From: Pedobacter hiemivivus
Lineage (GTDB): Bacteria > Bacteroidota > Bacteroidia > Sphingobacteriales > Sphingobacteriaceae
Direction of reading: 5' to 3'
DNA length: 64,000 nt
Assembly: GCF_004331685.1 (NCBI RefSeq)
Contig: NZ_SJSM01000001.1
Span: forward strand, 244,994 to 308,993
Part shown: positions 55,683-64,000 of the stretch, in pieces
Layout of the letters: each line of letters begins with the position of its first letter
Numbering within the stretch: position 1 is the first letter of the stretch
Position numbers and translations under genes: made by a program
The notes under the pieces: model-generated
What the model was told of the DNA's origin: nothing
Databases searched by the model: none
The model's input: the letters and a program-made list of their open reading frames with translations, nothing else

Positions 55683-55744
55683 TGAATATTTCTTGTGTAA
55701 CTTGTCATAACGGAAAAGATGAACCGGTAACAATTAAAATTTAA
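55682..55744 (+). CDS. Second heme-motif segment of the split cytochrome
   Basis: Twenty codons in the -1 frame, MNISCVTCHNGKDEPVTIKI, then TAA. The ATG overlaps the stop of the preceding frame (TAATG at 55680-55684). The CVTCHNGK sequence is the usual C-terminal heme site of the same family. On its own it has no signal peptide and could not mature as a cytochrome, so it is best read as the displaced C-terminus of the gene at 55338. Confidence 0.65.
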   Translation: MNISCVTCHNGKDEPVTIKI

Positions 55745-55825
55745 AAAACGCGCTGCCATAGGGTTGTCAGTGGGCTGTGTTTTCTTTGTATTAGAAAATA
55801 CATACACCCATAAAAAAATAAGATT

Positions 55826-56335
55826 ATGACAACGACAACCACCACCGAAACTATGCCATTCGTTTCTACAGAAAATTTTTTAAATGAATGGCTAGGCCAC
55901 CGTCGCCTTACCAGACGTGTAATTGAAGCCTTTCCTGAAGATAAATTATTTGATTACAGCATTGGCGGTATGCGTCCATTTGCTGAGATGATGAAGGAAA
56001 TTATAGACATCGCAGGTCCTGGTATAAGAGGCATTGCAACCGACAATTGGGAAAACGCAAGTGGCTTTGATCAACATTCTTTAAACAAGGAAGACCGCAC
56101 TAAGGAAGGCTTACTTAAATTATGGGATCAATCCACCGAAGTGATCATTGCATTTTGGCCAGAGATTTCTGAAGCCCGGTTTCAGGAAGTGGTTTTAGCT
56201 TTTGGTCAATATGAAGGGCCTGTTTATTCCACCATTTTATATTTCATCGACAACGAGATTCATCATCGTGCACAGGGTACTGTTTATTTACGCAGCTTAG
56301 GCATAGAGCCACCTGCATTTTGGAACAGAGACTAA
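55826..56335 (+). CDS. DinB-family four-helix protein
   Basis: Cytoplasmic protein of 169 residues with the DinB/YfiT-like four-helix bundle (family of metal-dependent thiol-transfer or putative hydrolase proteins). The C-terminal metal motif DNEIHHRAQGTVYLRSLG is intact. The first ligand helix reads MRPFAEMMKEIIDIAGPG, where many members have a histidine, so metal binding may be altered. It has no clear functional link to its neighbours. The shared hairpin at 56339-56382 ends it. Confidence 0.85.
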   Translation: MTTTTTTETMPFVSTENFLNEWLGHRRLTRRVIEAFPEDKLFDYSIGGMRPFAEMMKEIIDIAGPGIRGIATDNWENASGFDQHSLNKEDRTKEGLLKLWDQSTEVIIAFWPEISEARFQEVVLAFGQYEGPVYSTILYFIDNEIHHRAQGTVYLRSLGIEPPAFWNRD

Positions 56336-56338
56336 ATT

Positions 56339-56382
56339 TTATAGGCTCCAATTAGTTCAATCCGCTAAATTGGAGCCTATAA
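56339..56382. terminator. Bidirectional terminator between dinB-like gene and alcohol dehydrogenase gene
   Basis: Perfect 15-bp stem (56339-56353 with 56368-56382, 14-nt loop) between convergent stops at 56335 (+) and 56386 (-). Confidence 0.8.
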
Positions 56383-56385
56383 TGA

Positions 56386-57399
56386 TTATACTTCTACCAT
56401 CGCCTTGATCACCCCATTTGCAGGATCAAGCCAACTTTGAAACTCGTCTTTTACTTCAGCAAACTGAACTTTATGTGTGATGTAAGTGGTTGGCTTTACC
56501 AAACCCGCTTTCATGGAAGCAATTACATGCTCAAAATCGGTTCTTGTTGCATTTCGACTGCTCATCAAAGTGGCTTCGCGTTTATGAAACTCAGGGTGAC
56601 TAAAGGAAATGTTTTCTTTCTGCAAGCCAATCAATACAAAACGCGCACCGTGTGCCATATACTGAAAGGCATTATTAATCGCTTTTAAACTTCCTGTAGC
56701 ATCTATGACTACTGTTGGCATATCACCGTCTGTAATTGCCTGCAATTGCTCTAAAACATCAGAAGCAAGGGCATTCACTACATAAGGTATATTCAACTTA
56801 TCCTTGCAAAACTGTAAACGTGCATCGTTAATATCCAGCGCAATCACTTTAGCTCCGGCAATTCTGGAAAACTCCATAGTTCCTAAACCTATCGGTCCCG
56901 CTCCTATTACCAACACAAATTCATCCTTTTCAATAGCAGCTCTACGCACACCATGGGCTCCAATAGCCAGTGGCTCTACCAATGCCAGTTCATCAAAACT
57001 TAAGCCTTCACCATGGATCAGCGTATGTGAAGGAACCGAAAGGTATTCAGCCATTCCACCATCTACATGCACCCCGCAAACTTTAATATCCGTACAGCAG
57101 TTTGGCTTGCCTGATCTACAGGCAATACATACGCCACAGTTAAAATAAGGAATAAATGTAACGGTTTCTCCTTTTTCAAAGCCCTCAGCCCCATCAAACT
57201 CTTGTAATTCACCAGAAAGTTCGTGACCCAAGATTCTTGGGTAATTAAAAAAAGGTTGTGTACCTTCAAAAGCATGTAAATCCGTACCGCAGATACCGAT
57301 GCGTTTAATTTTTATAATTGCGTTGCCGGCTGTTAATACAGGTTTTTCACTTGTAGTGTATTCAAATGTACCTGGTGTACTGCAAACGAGTGTCTTCAT
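56386..57399 (-). CDS. Zinc-dependent medium-chain alcohol/polyol dehydrogenase
   Basis: NAD(P)-dependent sugar or polyol dehydrogenase of 337 residues (MDR superfamily), cytoplasmic. Catalytic zinc ligands are Cys37 (GICGTDLHAFEG) and His59-Glu60 (GHE). The structural zinc site has Cys88, Cys91, Cys94 and Cys102. The Rossmann motif is VIGAGPIGLG (about 164-173). The overall pattern is closest to L-galactonate/L-fuconate-type and threonine-dehydrogenase-like members. It is last in the BASS-esterase-DUF5703-GH105 operon, 14 bases after the GH105 gene, so it probably oxidises a sugar or sugar acid released by that pathway. The exact substrate is unknown. Confidence 0.85.
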   Translation of the reverse strand: MKTLVCSTPGTFEYTTSEKPVLTAGNAIIKIKRIGICGTDLHAFEGTQPFFNYPRILGHELSGELQEFDGAEGFEKGETVTFIPYFNCGVCIACRSGKPNCCTDIKVCGVHVDGGMAEYLSVPSHTLIHGEGLSFDELALVEPLAIGAHGVRRAAIEKDEFVLVIGAGPIGLGTMEFSRIAGAKVIALDINDARLQFCKDKLNIPYVVNALASDVLEQLQAITDGDMPTVVIDATGSLKAINNAFQYMAHGARFVLIGLQKENISFSHPEFHKREATLMSSRNATRTDFEHVIASMKAGLVKPTTYITHKVQFAEVKDEFQSWLDPANGVIKAMVEV

Positions 57400-57413
57400 T
57401 TATATCTCTAAAA

Positions 57414-59330
57414 TTATTTCTTCATGAGCTGTTTACCAACCCAGTTCACTAAATCTTGTCCAGCTTTAAAATTATCGTATTCAGCAGGCAATTTTCTTCC
57501 ATCTACATACTCATTGTACAACCATGGATCGCCAATAACAAATACAGCACCTTTACCTAGTTTGGCCACAGCCATCATATTATTTCCATCCTTATCTTTA
57601 AGCACGGGTTTAGCCGGCGCCACTAGTTTTAACGTACTATACTCCTTTATGTACAATTGTTGCGAAGTTTTAAAAAGCTCATTGCCAGCAGGAACAATTG
57701 CCTTGCCCATTTCGAACTTATTGCCAACTACTCTGCCCTTGCTGTCTTTGTTGAATTGAACACCGAAGTTCTTAGCCAGCTGGTTAAAATGATCAAATTC
57801 TACATTTCCGGTATCGTTCCCCATCAATATCAAGATACCACCTGCTTTAACCCAGTCCGTAATATTCTTAATGTCATTGGCAGCAATAAAATTCGGCTTA
57901 GCTGTTTCTTTTTCCGTATCGGGATCTACGATGATGTATACTGAAGCCTTTTTAAGATTTGTAGCTGTAGGCGCATTGTACAAGGCTGAAGTTTTAAAAC
58001 CTGCATTGTTAAATTGCTCTCCCCACATAGAAAAACCTCCGTTGGACATTTCTTCCCATTTGTAATGCCATGAAACCACATTACCGCTTTGATCTTTCTT
58101 CGTTTCATGATTAAAATACGAATCCAACATGACTGTTTTCCCTAAACCTGGTTTAGGCATAGCTGCAATCTCCATTTCGTTGATCGCCTTTAAAAAAGCG
58201 CCAACACCTTTTGGATCATTGGTGATTACTTTTTCGCTTAAATAATAAGCATAACTACCATCACGATAAGGTTTACCACCCAAACCAGATACAGTAACTG
58301 TACCTTTAAGGTTCACCATGTTCTCCGCACGTTGTTCAACAAATTCCTGTTGCATCCCTTTGTAACCTTTATCAGCCACTGCAAAGTACGATTGTGGTAA
58401 GTATTGCATTCTTACACCTTTAGCAATAGCATACACAAACATAGCGGAAGCTGAGGACTCAAAGTAATTACCTTTATCATTTGGACGGTCTAAAATATCG
58501 TACCATACACCCGTTTTATTGTTTTGTACACTTTTGATGGCAACAGCCAATCGGTTCAAAATATTAATCAATTCCTTTCTTTGCGGATGATCCTTAGGGA
58601 AATTATCCAATGCATCTACCAGTGCCATCGCATACCAGCCCATTGCTCTGGCCCAAATATGTGGCGATAAACCCGTTTTTGGATCGGCCCAACGCTCTAC
58701 TTTTGATTCATCCCAGCCATGGTACAACAATCCAGTCTTTGCATCCCTGGCATTTTTCTCCATAAAGATGAATTGGTTCGCAATGTCATCAAAGGCCGCT
58801 TTATTATTAATTAATGCTGCATACTCCGCATAAAAAGGCTGTCCCATGTACAAGCCATCCAGCCACATCTGGTTAGGATATATTTTTTTGTGCCAGAAAC
58901 CGCCTTCTTTTGTTCTCGGGTGTTTTTGCAATTGCTCCCATAGTGTAGTTGCTGCCTTAAAATATTTCTGTTGTCCGGTTACTTTATAAAGATCGAGTAA
59001 AACCGTACCGTTTTTTACGTTGTCAATGTTAAAATGATCCTGGCTATAAGTATCTATAACTCCTTCTGCAGAAATAAACTGATCCATTTTATCTTGAACG
59101 TATTTGAAGTATACCGCATTACCGGTTCTTCTCCAGATCTCGTTCATTCCATCTTGAACAACTCCATCATCATACGACCATTTTTTGGATCTTTCCTTCC
59201 ATACTTCCATTACCGTAGCTGCCATCTGATCAGATAAAGGCTTAGCCTTTGTATTGGCATTTTGTGCATTAGCCTGTGGTGCCAACATGACAAAGGCTAT
59301 TAAGCTAAATATAAGAGGTCTCATTTTCAT
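57414..59330 (-). CDS. GH105 unsaturated rhamnogalacturonyl hydrolase fused to a DUF4350 domain
   Basis: Secreted enzyme of 638 residues with signal peptide 1-22 (QANAQ). The GH88/GH105 (alpha/alpha)6 domain spans about 30-400. QMWLDGLYMGQPFYAEYA holds the predicted general acid Asp158, followed by YHGWDESKVERWAD, WARAMGWYAMALVDAL (226-241) and ESSASAMFVYAIAKG (291-305). GH105 enzymes cleave the unsaturated uronate left by polysaccharide lyases, typically from rhamnogalacturonan. The C-terminal 210 residues (about 430-638, GGFSMWGEQFNNAGFK, VKAGGILILMGNDTGN) match DUF4350, a Rossmann-like domain of unknown role. An ATG two codons in (59324) is an alternative start. Confidence 0.92.
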   Translation of the reverse strand: MKMRPLIFSLIAFVMLAPQANAQNANTKAKPLSDQMAATVMEVWKERSKKWSYDDGVVQDGMNEIWRRTGNAVYFKYVQDKMDQFISAEGVIDTYSQDHFNIDNVKNGTVLLDLYKVTGQQKYFKAATTLWEQLQKHPRTKEGGFWHKKIYPNQMWLDGLYMGQPFYAEYAALINNKAAFDDIANQFIFMEKNARDAKTGLLYHGWDESKVERWADPKTGLSPHIWARAMGWYAMALVDALDNFPKDHPQRKELINILNRLAVAIKSVQNNKTGVWYDILDRPNDKGNYFESSASAMFVYAIAKGVRMQYLPQSYFAVADKGYKGMQQEFVEQRAENMVNLKGTVTVSGLGGKPYRDGSYAYYLSEKVITNDPKGVGAFLKAINEMEIAAMPKPGLGKTVMLDSYFNHETKKDQSGNVVSWHYKWEEMSNGGFSMWGEQFNNAGFKTSALYNAPTATNLKKASVYIIVDPDTEKETAKPNFIAANDIKNITDWVKAGGILILMGNDTGNVEFDHFNQLAKNFGVQFNKDSKGRVVGNKFEMGKAIVPAGNELFKTSQQLYIKEYSTLKLVAPAKPVLKDKDGNNMMAVAKLGKGAVFVIGDPWLYNEYVDGRKLPAEYDNFKAGQDLVNWVGKQLMKK

Positions 59331-59428
59331 ACATGTGTGTTATAAATGGTTTCAATACAAGTCTACATAGTTTTAAACAGTGATTTTAGTAAAGTCTGCA
59401 AAATAAATACGCAATCGTTGCCAAAACC

Positions 59429-61732
59429 TTATTTTACTAAAATCACGATATCTTTCCTTCTCGATTCGGGGATTACTTTTAACAATTCTACCTTTCCATT
59501 CTTCCATACGGCCTCTACTGTGGTTTGATGAGGGGCATGCAATTTAAAATGGACATCCCATTCTTTAGGCCATGCCGGGAATAAGAAAATCTTTTCCTTA
59601 TGGGTTTGCAATAGCATTTCCTGTAAACCAATCATTCCTGATCCGCCCCAGTTATGGTCGGGCACCCAATCAAATCCAGGTCCCCAAAATGCAGGAAACC
59701 TTCTGCCCGAATCTTTTAATTTTAACAGGGTGAATTCCGCGGCTTCTTTTACGAGCCCTAGCCTTGCTGCAAAAATATTATCCTGCTTCCAACCCACATG
59801 GCTCTTAAATTTCAGCACATCGGTATCGTATTTAAAAGTGTTGATAGCGGTATCCAATCCGGGTTTGCCAACTCCATAAATCCCCCATGGATAAACAGGG
59901 TATAATTGAGGACTTTCCGTATTATTTACTCGTTCCCATACTTTCGCCGGAGCAATCGTCGGATGTCCATCAAACTCCCTAAAGCTAATTGGTGGAATAC
60001 GTTTTAACATTGCGGCCCATGTTTCCCTTTGTGCTTCAGAGCCACCTTTGAGCTCCAGTAAACGCCCCAATACGGTTTTCAATGCGGCAATGGTTGATGT
60101 GGCATTGTAAGCCATCTTATAGGTCTCTGCTGCAGATCCGGGGTACAAAACCAAATGGCCATTGCCATCCAGTGCTTTGCTACCCCTTTGTCTAGCCAAA
60201 TAGCTGTAATGGGTATCAAAAAAATTAAGACAACTTTCTATAAATGGAAGGTATGGTTTTACATCTTTTCCCGCATAGCTTTCCGTCTCCAGCATCATCA
60301 TACAAAACTCAAGTACAGTATCCCATTCGTATTCCAGCCAGGCATTGTATTCCATACCTTTATCATACCCTGCAGGTCTCTTCCAGCCATACTCAGCTGG
60401 ATTTGGCAAGCCAAAGTTCTCTAATTGCTCCGTAAAACCAGCCCCTTTATGACCCCAATAAAATTCGCTTCGCAGCTCTGCATTGCGCAATAGATTAGTA
60501 TAGAAATCAAATTGCGGCTTCATCATTTCGGCATCCCCACTTTTCAGCATTGGCCAGTATACCAATCGTTGGTTTTGTGCAGTATGTGTTCCTCCACCCC
60601 AGTTTCTAAAATCAGGTGTATATTTTAACGTTGAATCTATCAATCCTGGGTCGTAGGTAAACAGACCGCCGTTAAATTTAGTGGGATAAGTTCCAAAAGC
60701 ATTACAGCCCAACATATAACGAAATAACTGATAGTTCTTTCCTGCTTGTGCAACTAAGGGCTGCTGTTGGCTACTCATTTCTATAAAGCTGCGTTCCCAG
60801 TAGCTCTTCCACCAGTTTTTAGTAGCTTCAAATGCTTGTTTATTTTTAATGGTTGCTGTCTTTCTTAATTCACTTTCCCAATTGTTGATATGCTGGGCTT
60901 CAGCGGTATGCAATGTGATCGTAATATTGATGGCATTTAAAGCCTTGGCATTTTTTAGTTTCCAGCCTTTAAAGGCTACTCCCGAATAACTGCCAGTATA
61001 AGTTCCCGAGGGCATCAAGCCATCTCCTTGCATTGAGCCTCCAAATACCAGGTGCTTTAGCGGATTAAACAACTTACCCTTAACACTGTCCATTCCTTGC
61101 TGCTTCACCGTAACATCAAAAACAGAAAAGTCTTTGTTCTGATGGAAAAACAGCAATCCATTATTTTTAAATGCAATGCTGTCTTTAAAGGTTTTCACCT
61201 CTCCTTGCGGTGCCCATTTATAAGAGTTTTGGTTGTTTTCTTTTCCTTTGGTCAAGCGATCTTCATTTCTCCAGCTTTCAAAACCCGCCTCAGCAAAAGT
61301 CTTCTGGTTACTTTTCAATTCAAGATGAACGATGGGTTTAAAAACATCAACCCAAATTTTTACTTCCGTCTGCAATCCTGCTTTTGTACCAGTCACTTTT
61401 ACATAGCCTTCTTTTAAAACCAACTCTTGCTTAAAAGTACTGCCTGCGTCGAAAGGATTTGGGCTTAACTTCAATCTTACTCGTCCCATTTTTAACAAAG
61501 TATTGTTTTCGTCGAAGGTTCCGCTTCTGGAGATGTAAAAAAGTAGTTCTCCTTTTTCCACCCAGATATTCATCCCAATATCACCGCCGCCGCAAGGCAT
61601 AGAACCAGCAGCGTTTTCACTCTGACTGTTCCATACCAGATTAGCCTCAACTTGCTTATTTTGTGCTTGCGCAGTCCATAAACAGCTGGATAATATTATC
61701 CAAATAAAAAGAAGTTTACTTTTCCCAGTCAT
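59429..61732 (-). CDS. DUF5703-domain protein, probable (alpha/alpha)6 glycosidase
   Basis: Secreted protein of about 767 residues from MTGKSKLLFIW. The signal peptide ends near AQAQ. The N-terminal DUF5703 beta domain begins LVWNSQSENAAGSMPCGGGD and continues GELLFYISRSGTF, followed by a large helical domain (WGGGTHTAQNQRLVYWPML, EYEWDTVLEFCMMML) and a small C-terminal beta region. The GxGDIG entry and the fold order recall GH95-like enzymes such as the one at 13683. The start at 61732 overlaps the esterase stop by 17 bases; the longer open frame lies inside that gene. Activity is unknown; context suggests a pectin-type oligosaccharide. Confidence 0.85.
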   Translation of the reverse strand: MTGKSKLLFIWIILSSCLWTAQAQNKQVEANLVWNSQSENAAGSMPCGGGDIGMNIWVEKGELLFYISRSGTFDENNTLLKMGRVRLKLSPNPFDAGSTFKQELVLKEGYVKVTGTKAGLQTEVKIWVDVFKPIVHLELKSNQKTFAEAGFESWRNEDRLTKGKENNQNSYKWAPQGEVKTFKDSIAFKNNGLLFFHQNKDFSVFDVTVKQQGMDSVKGKLFNPLKHLVFGGSMQGDGLMPSGTYTGSYSGVAFKGWKLKNAKALNAINITITLHTAEAQHINNWESELRKTATIKNKQAFEATKNWWKSYWERSFIEMSSQQQPLVAQAGKNYQLFRYMLGCNAFGTYPTKFNGGLFTYDPGLIDSTLKYTPDFRNWGGGTHTAQNQRLVYWPMLKSGDAEMMKPQFDFYTNLLRNAELRSEFYWGHKGAGFTEQLENFGLPNPAEYGWKRPAGYDKGMEYNAWLEYEWDTVLEFCMMMLETESYAGKDVKPYLPFIESCLNFFDTHYSYLARQRGSKALDGNGHLVLYPGSAAETYKMAYNATSTIAALKTVLGRLLELKGGSEAQRETWAAMLKRIPPISFREFDGHPTIAPAKVWERVNNTESPQLYPVYPWGIYGVGKPGLDTAINTFKYDTDVLKFKSHVGWKQDNIFAARLGLVKEAAEFTLLKLKDSGRRFPAFWGPGFDWVPDHNWGGSGMIGLQEMLLQTHKEKIFLFPAWPKEWDVHFKLHAPHQTTVEAVWKNGKVELLKVIPESRRKDIVILVK

Positions 61733-63167
61733 CCGTTCTAAATGAGGAAACTGGTAAACCTTCATTTCCATACAAATCGCCAATTACAAAATCTTTAAAA
61801 GCATAACGCACCGCTACCGGAGCTTTAACAGCGTCAGATGAAACCGTTACGCTGCTTCCCGAAAGCACTGCCTTTGCCGGATAAAACACCTTATCCTCCC
61901 CAGCAATTTCAAACTCCGACAAAGGCTTTCCAAATGAGGTAAGTCCATTTGATGCATTCTGAAATTTTAGGATTGCCGAACCATCTATAACAGTCATAGA
62001 TTCATAATCAGGACTGGCATAACTAAAACCTTTAACGCCATAAGTATTGCCCAATGCCAGGTAAGCTAATCGTACTCCTCCCTTTTCTTTATCTGCCGGA
62101 TGAATATTACGTTCTTCACCAATGTCCATTAGCACTGCCATCCCCGAATTGGATATTTTGGAAATGGATTTCCGTTGTACATCTCTGATAAATGCTGAGT
62201 TAAATTCCTTACCCATCTGAGTTGCCGGGTCTTTTACATATTTAAAAGGTGCAATTTGTGCATAGTAAAATGGAAACTCGCCCATTCCCCATACATTTCG
62301 CCATTCCTTAACCATTGCAGGAAATAAATCTCCATATCTATCCGGTCGGGTCTGATTAGATTCTCCCTGGTACCAAATCGCCCCACGGATACCGTAACCA
62401 ATAGCAGGATACAACATTCCATTGTATAGCGTAGTTGGTGTGCGACTTACCTCTTTAATCGCATCTCCTTTTGATGGAATTTTAACTTCAGGAAAAGACT
62501 TTAACAATTCGGGTGACATCCATGCTTCTATTGTTGAACCGCCATAACTATCGTTAATCAGTCCAACTGGAACGTTAAGCATTTCACTCAATAATTTACC
62601 AAAATAATAAGCGGTAGCACTAAAGTTAGACACAGCTTCTGGTCCAGCAAGCTTCCAGTCGGACGGTTTACTATTGTCTTGCCTTTCCGTTATAGATGAT
62701 CTTGGCACAGTATACAATCGAATCTGAGAATTGGAAGATTTTAAAATGGCTTCATTTGATCCTAAAATAGGCTGACTTTTAAACCCTTTCATCGGCATCT
62801 CCATATTCGATTGTCCGCCGCAAAACCAAACCTCACCAATCAAAATATCTTTTAAGGTAAGCGCAATACCATCACTTATACTTATTTCATAAGGGCCACC
62901 TGCTTTTGGAGTCGCTATTTTCAGCTTCCATTTGCCGTTGGCATCCGCTTTTATTGTATATTTCTTTTTATCCCATGATGGAATTAAAGTAACACCACTA
63001 CCTGCATTAGCCCAACCCCATATCGCAACATCAGCTTTCTGCTGAAGTACCATGTGGTCCGTAAAAATAGAGGCCGGTTTTATGGCTGCAAAAGATGAAC
63101 CTACAAAAAAGGCAAGGAACAAAACCGTTGTTCCTGATCTTGAAATAATGGTTTTAAGCTTCTTCAT
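61716..63167 (-). CDS. Sialate O-acetylesterase-family SGNH hydrolase
   Basis: Secreted carbohydrate O-acetylesterase of 483 residues with signal peptide 1-27. An N-terminal beta domain (FTDHMVLQQKADVAIWGWA) is inserted before the SGNH core. Block I is FCGGQSNMEMPM with nucleophile Ser120. Other blocks are NDSYGGSTIEAW, GAIWYQGESN and the catalytic Asp/His region MDIGEERNIHPADKEKGG. The family is named for sialic acid but commonly removes acetyl groups from plant glycans. Beside a GH105 enzyme, acetylated rhamnogalacturonan fragments are the more likely substrate. It overlaps both neighbours by 14-17 bases, showing a tight operon. Confidence 0.93.
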   Translation of the reverse strand: MKKLKTIISRSGTTVLFLAFFVGSSFAAIKPASIFTDHMVLQQKADVAIWGWANAGSGVTLIPSWDKKKYTIKADANGKWKLKIATPKAGGPYEISISDGIALTLKDILIGEVWFCGGQSNMEMPMKGFKSQPILGSNEAILKSSNSQIRLYTVPRSSITERQDNSKPSDWKLAGPEAVSNFSATAYYFGKLLSEMLNVPVGLINDSYGGSTIEAWMSPELLKSFPEVKIPSKGDAIKEVSRTPTTLYNGMLYPAIGYGIRGAIWYQGESNQTRPDRYGDLFPAMVKEWRNVWGMGEFPFYYAQIAPFKYVKDPATQMGKEFNSAFIRDVQRKSISKISNSGMAVLMDIGEERNIHPADKEKGGVRLAYLALGNTYGVKGFSYASPDYESMTVIDGSAILKFQNASNGLTSFGKPLSEFEIAGEDKVFYPAKAVLSGSSVTVSSDAVKAPVAVRYAFKDFVIGDLYGNEGLPVSSFRTDDWEK

Positions 63168-64000
63168 ATATTTTTTGAATTGATTTTTCTAGTTCTTCTT
63201 CTTTTAGCGCCTGTCTTCTCCAGTAATTAGCTAGGATTGACCCGGAAATGTTCATCCATGGACTAAATACGGCTGCCGCAAGTCCAACGGTTCCCAATTT
63301 ACCCATGGAACCTGCTAAACCTGAAGCCATACCTCCATTCTGCAAACCTACTTCGAAGGCGACGGTCCTTGATGATCTCTTATCCAGACCAAATATCCGG
63401 CTTAACAAATAACCAAAAAGGTAACCAGCTCCATTATGGATCACAGATGCAAGAAACAAAATAAAACCGACTTTTAACAGGTTATCTCTACCGGCTGCAG
63501 TTGTAACTGTTGTAAAATAAACGATACCGAACATAGAAATATAAGGCATCAGCTGATCCAGATTATTAAATTTCAATGTAAATAAGTGATAAATCAATCC
63601 TACAAGAAATGCGCCTGCAAAAAAGCTCAGGATCTCAACAGATTCCATACACTCAGTAGAAAAGACACGTTCAAGCCCGCTCCACATTCCCAAAGGTAAA
63701 GTCAGCAACCAAAGCACACATACCGCAGCAATCAGTTTAATCCGCTTCCAACCTTTTGGCGTTGCCCGTTTCAAATAATCATGAACCAGTGCCGCACCGA
63801 TAGGAACGATCACAATCTTAATGATCTCCATCATCATATTGAAGAATTTAATCTCAATCAGCGTACCCGCCAGTAATTTCATCAGCAACGGCGTCAGAAA
63901 TGGCGCGATCAGCGTGGCCATTGCGGTAACAGCAACCGATAATACGAGATTTGCACGAGCAATATAAACCATCACATTAGAGGCTAAGCCACTAGAACAG
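63154..64000 (-). CDS. BASS-family (bile acid:sodium symporter-like) transporter, C-terminal part
   Basis: Inner-membrane sodium-coupled transporter; the N-terminus lies beyond the right edge. About 280 residues are visible with seven or eight hydrophobic segments. The sequence entering from the edge, SGLASNVMVYIARANL, and the later FEVGLQNGGMASGLA are the two discontinuous helix-crossing motifs of the SBF/BASS fold, so the frame truly continues upstream of the GTG at 63975. It overlaps the esterase gene by 14 bases. As the first visible gene of a GH105/esterase operon, it probably imports an organic acid or acidic sugar product, not bile acid. Confidence 0.88.
   Translation of the reverse strand, partial: CSSGLASNVMVYIARANLVLSVAVTAMATLIAPFLTPLLMKLLAGTLIEIKFFNMMMEIIKIVIVPIGAALVHDYLKRATPKGWKRIKLIAAVCVLWLLTLPLGMWSGLERVFSTECMESVEILSFFAGAFLVGLIYHLFTLKFNNLDQLMPYISMFGIVYFTTVTTAAGRDNLLKVGFILFLASVIHNGAGYLFGYLLSRIFGLDKRSSRTVAFEVGLQNGGMASGLAGSMGKLGTVGLAAAVFSPWMNISGSILANYWRRQALKEEELEKSIQKIYEEA

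Noticed and set aside
63154..63975. Complete 273-residue transporter starting at the GTG at 63975
   Set aside because: The frame continues to the window edge with family-matching sequence (SGLASN), so the gene is cut by the edge, not complete.

Overview
The window comes from a low-GC Bacteroidota genome, most likely Sphingobacteriaceae and close to Pedobacter. The signs are SusC/SusD pairs, ECF sigma/FecR pairs, a hybrid two-component sensor, a Nudix-type arabinose regulator, and TAnnTTTG-type promoter boxes. It is almost entirely carbohydrate-uptake and carbohydrate-degradation DNA. I see no rRNA, tRNA, CRISPR array or insertion sequence.

Layout, reading the mostly minus-strand operons in coordinate order: (A) 1-2945, ECF sigma, FecR and a SusC cut by the left edge. 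(B) 3123-11689, ROK regulator, SusC without an STN domain, SusD-like protein and GH92 alpha-mannosidase. (C) 11866-22903, ECF sigma, FecR, SusC, SusD, a GH95-like enzyme and a GH29 alpha-L-fucosidase: a fucosylated-glycan locus. (D) 23116-31317, alpha/beta hydrolase, ECF sigma, FecR, SusC and SusD, closely paralogous to C. (E) 31480-36836, hybrid two-component regulator and aldose 1-epimerase. (F) 36959-43363, plus strand, araR, araB, araD, araA and an SSS symporter: L-arabinose to D-xylulose 5-phosphate. (G) 43459-53890, ECF sigma, FecR, SusC, SusD and three consecutive TlpA-like thioredoxin lipid/periplasm-side proteins. (H) 54075-56335, small unrelated genes including a cytochrome c split by a frameshift. 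(I) 56386-64000, BASS transporter, sialate O-acetylesterase, DUF5703 protein, GH105-DUF4350 fusion and a zinc alcohol dehydrogenase.

The loci share one logic. SusC/SusD import an oligosaccharide. In A, C, D and G the SusC carries an STN domain that signals through FecR to its own ECF sigma factor. Periplasmic glycosidases trim the ligand, and the released monosaccharides feed cytoplasmic pathways such as araBDA.

The most striking non-coding signal is on the plus strand, opposite the 5' leader of all four STN-type susC genes. Each has a perfect -7 box TACATTTG over the susC start codon. It is followed 80-140 bases later by a hairpin, which in three of the four runs straight into a T-tract. 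No plus-strand gene exists there to use these terminators. They look like a family of cis-antisense small RNAs, comparable to the DonS type I recall from Bacteroides. The ROK-controlled susC of locus B lacks the element. Other unexplained signals are an 11-bp phased repeat array between an ECF sigma gene and its fecR, and a long dyad whose arm abuts the start codon of the hybrid two-component gene.
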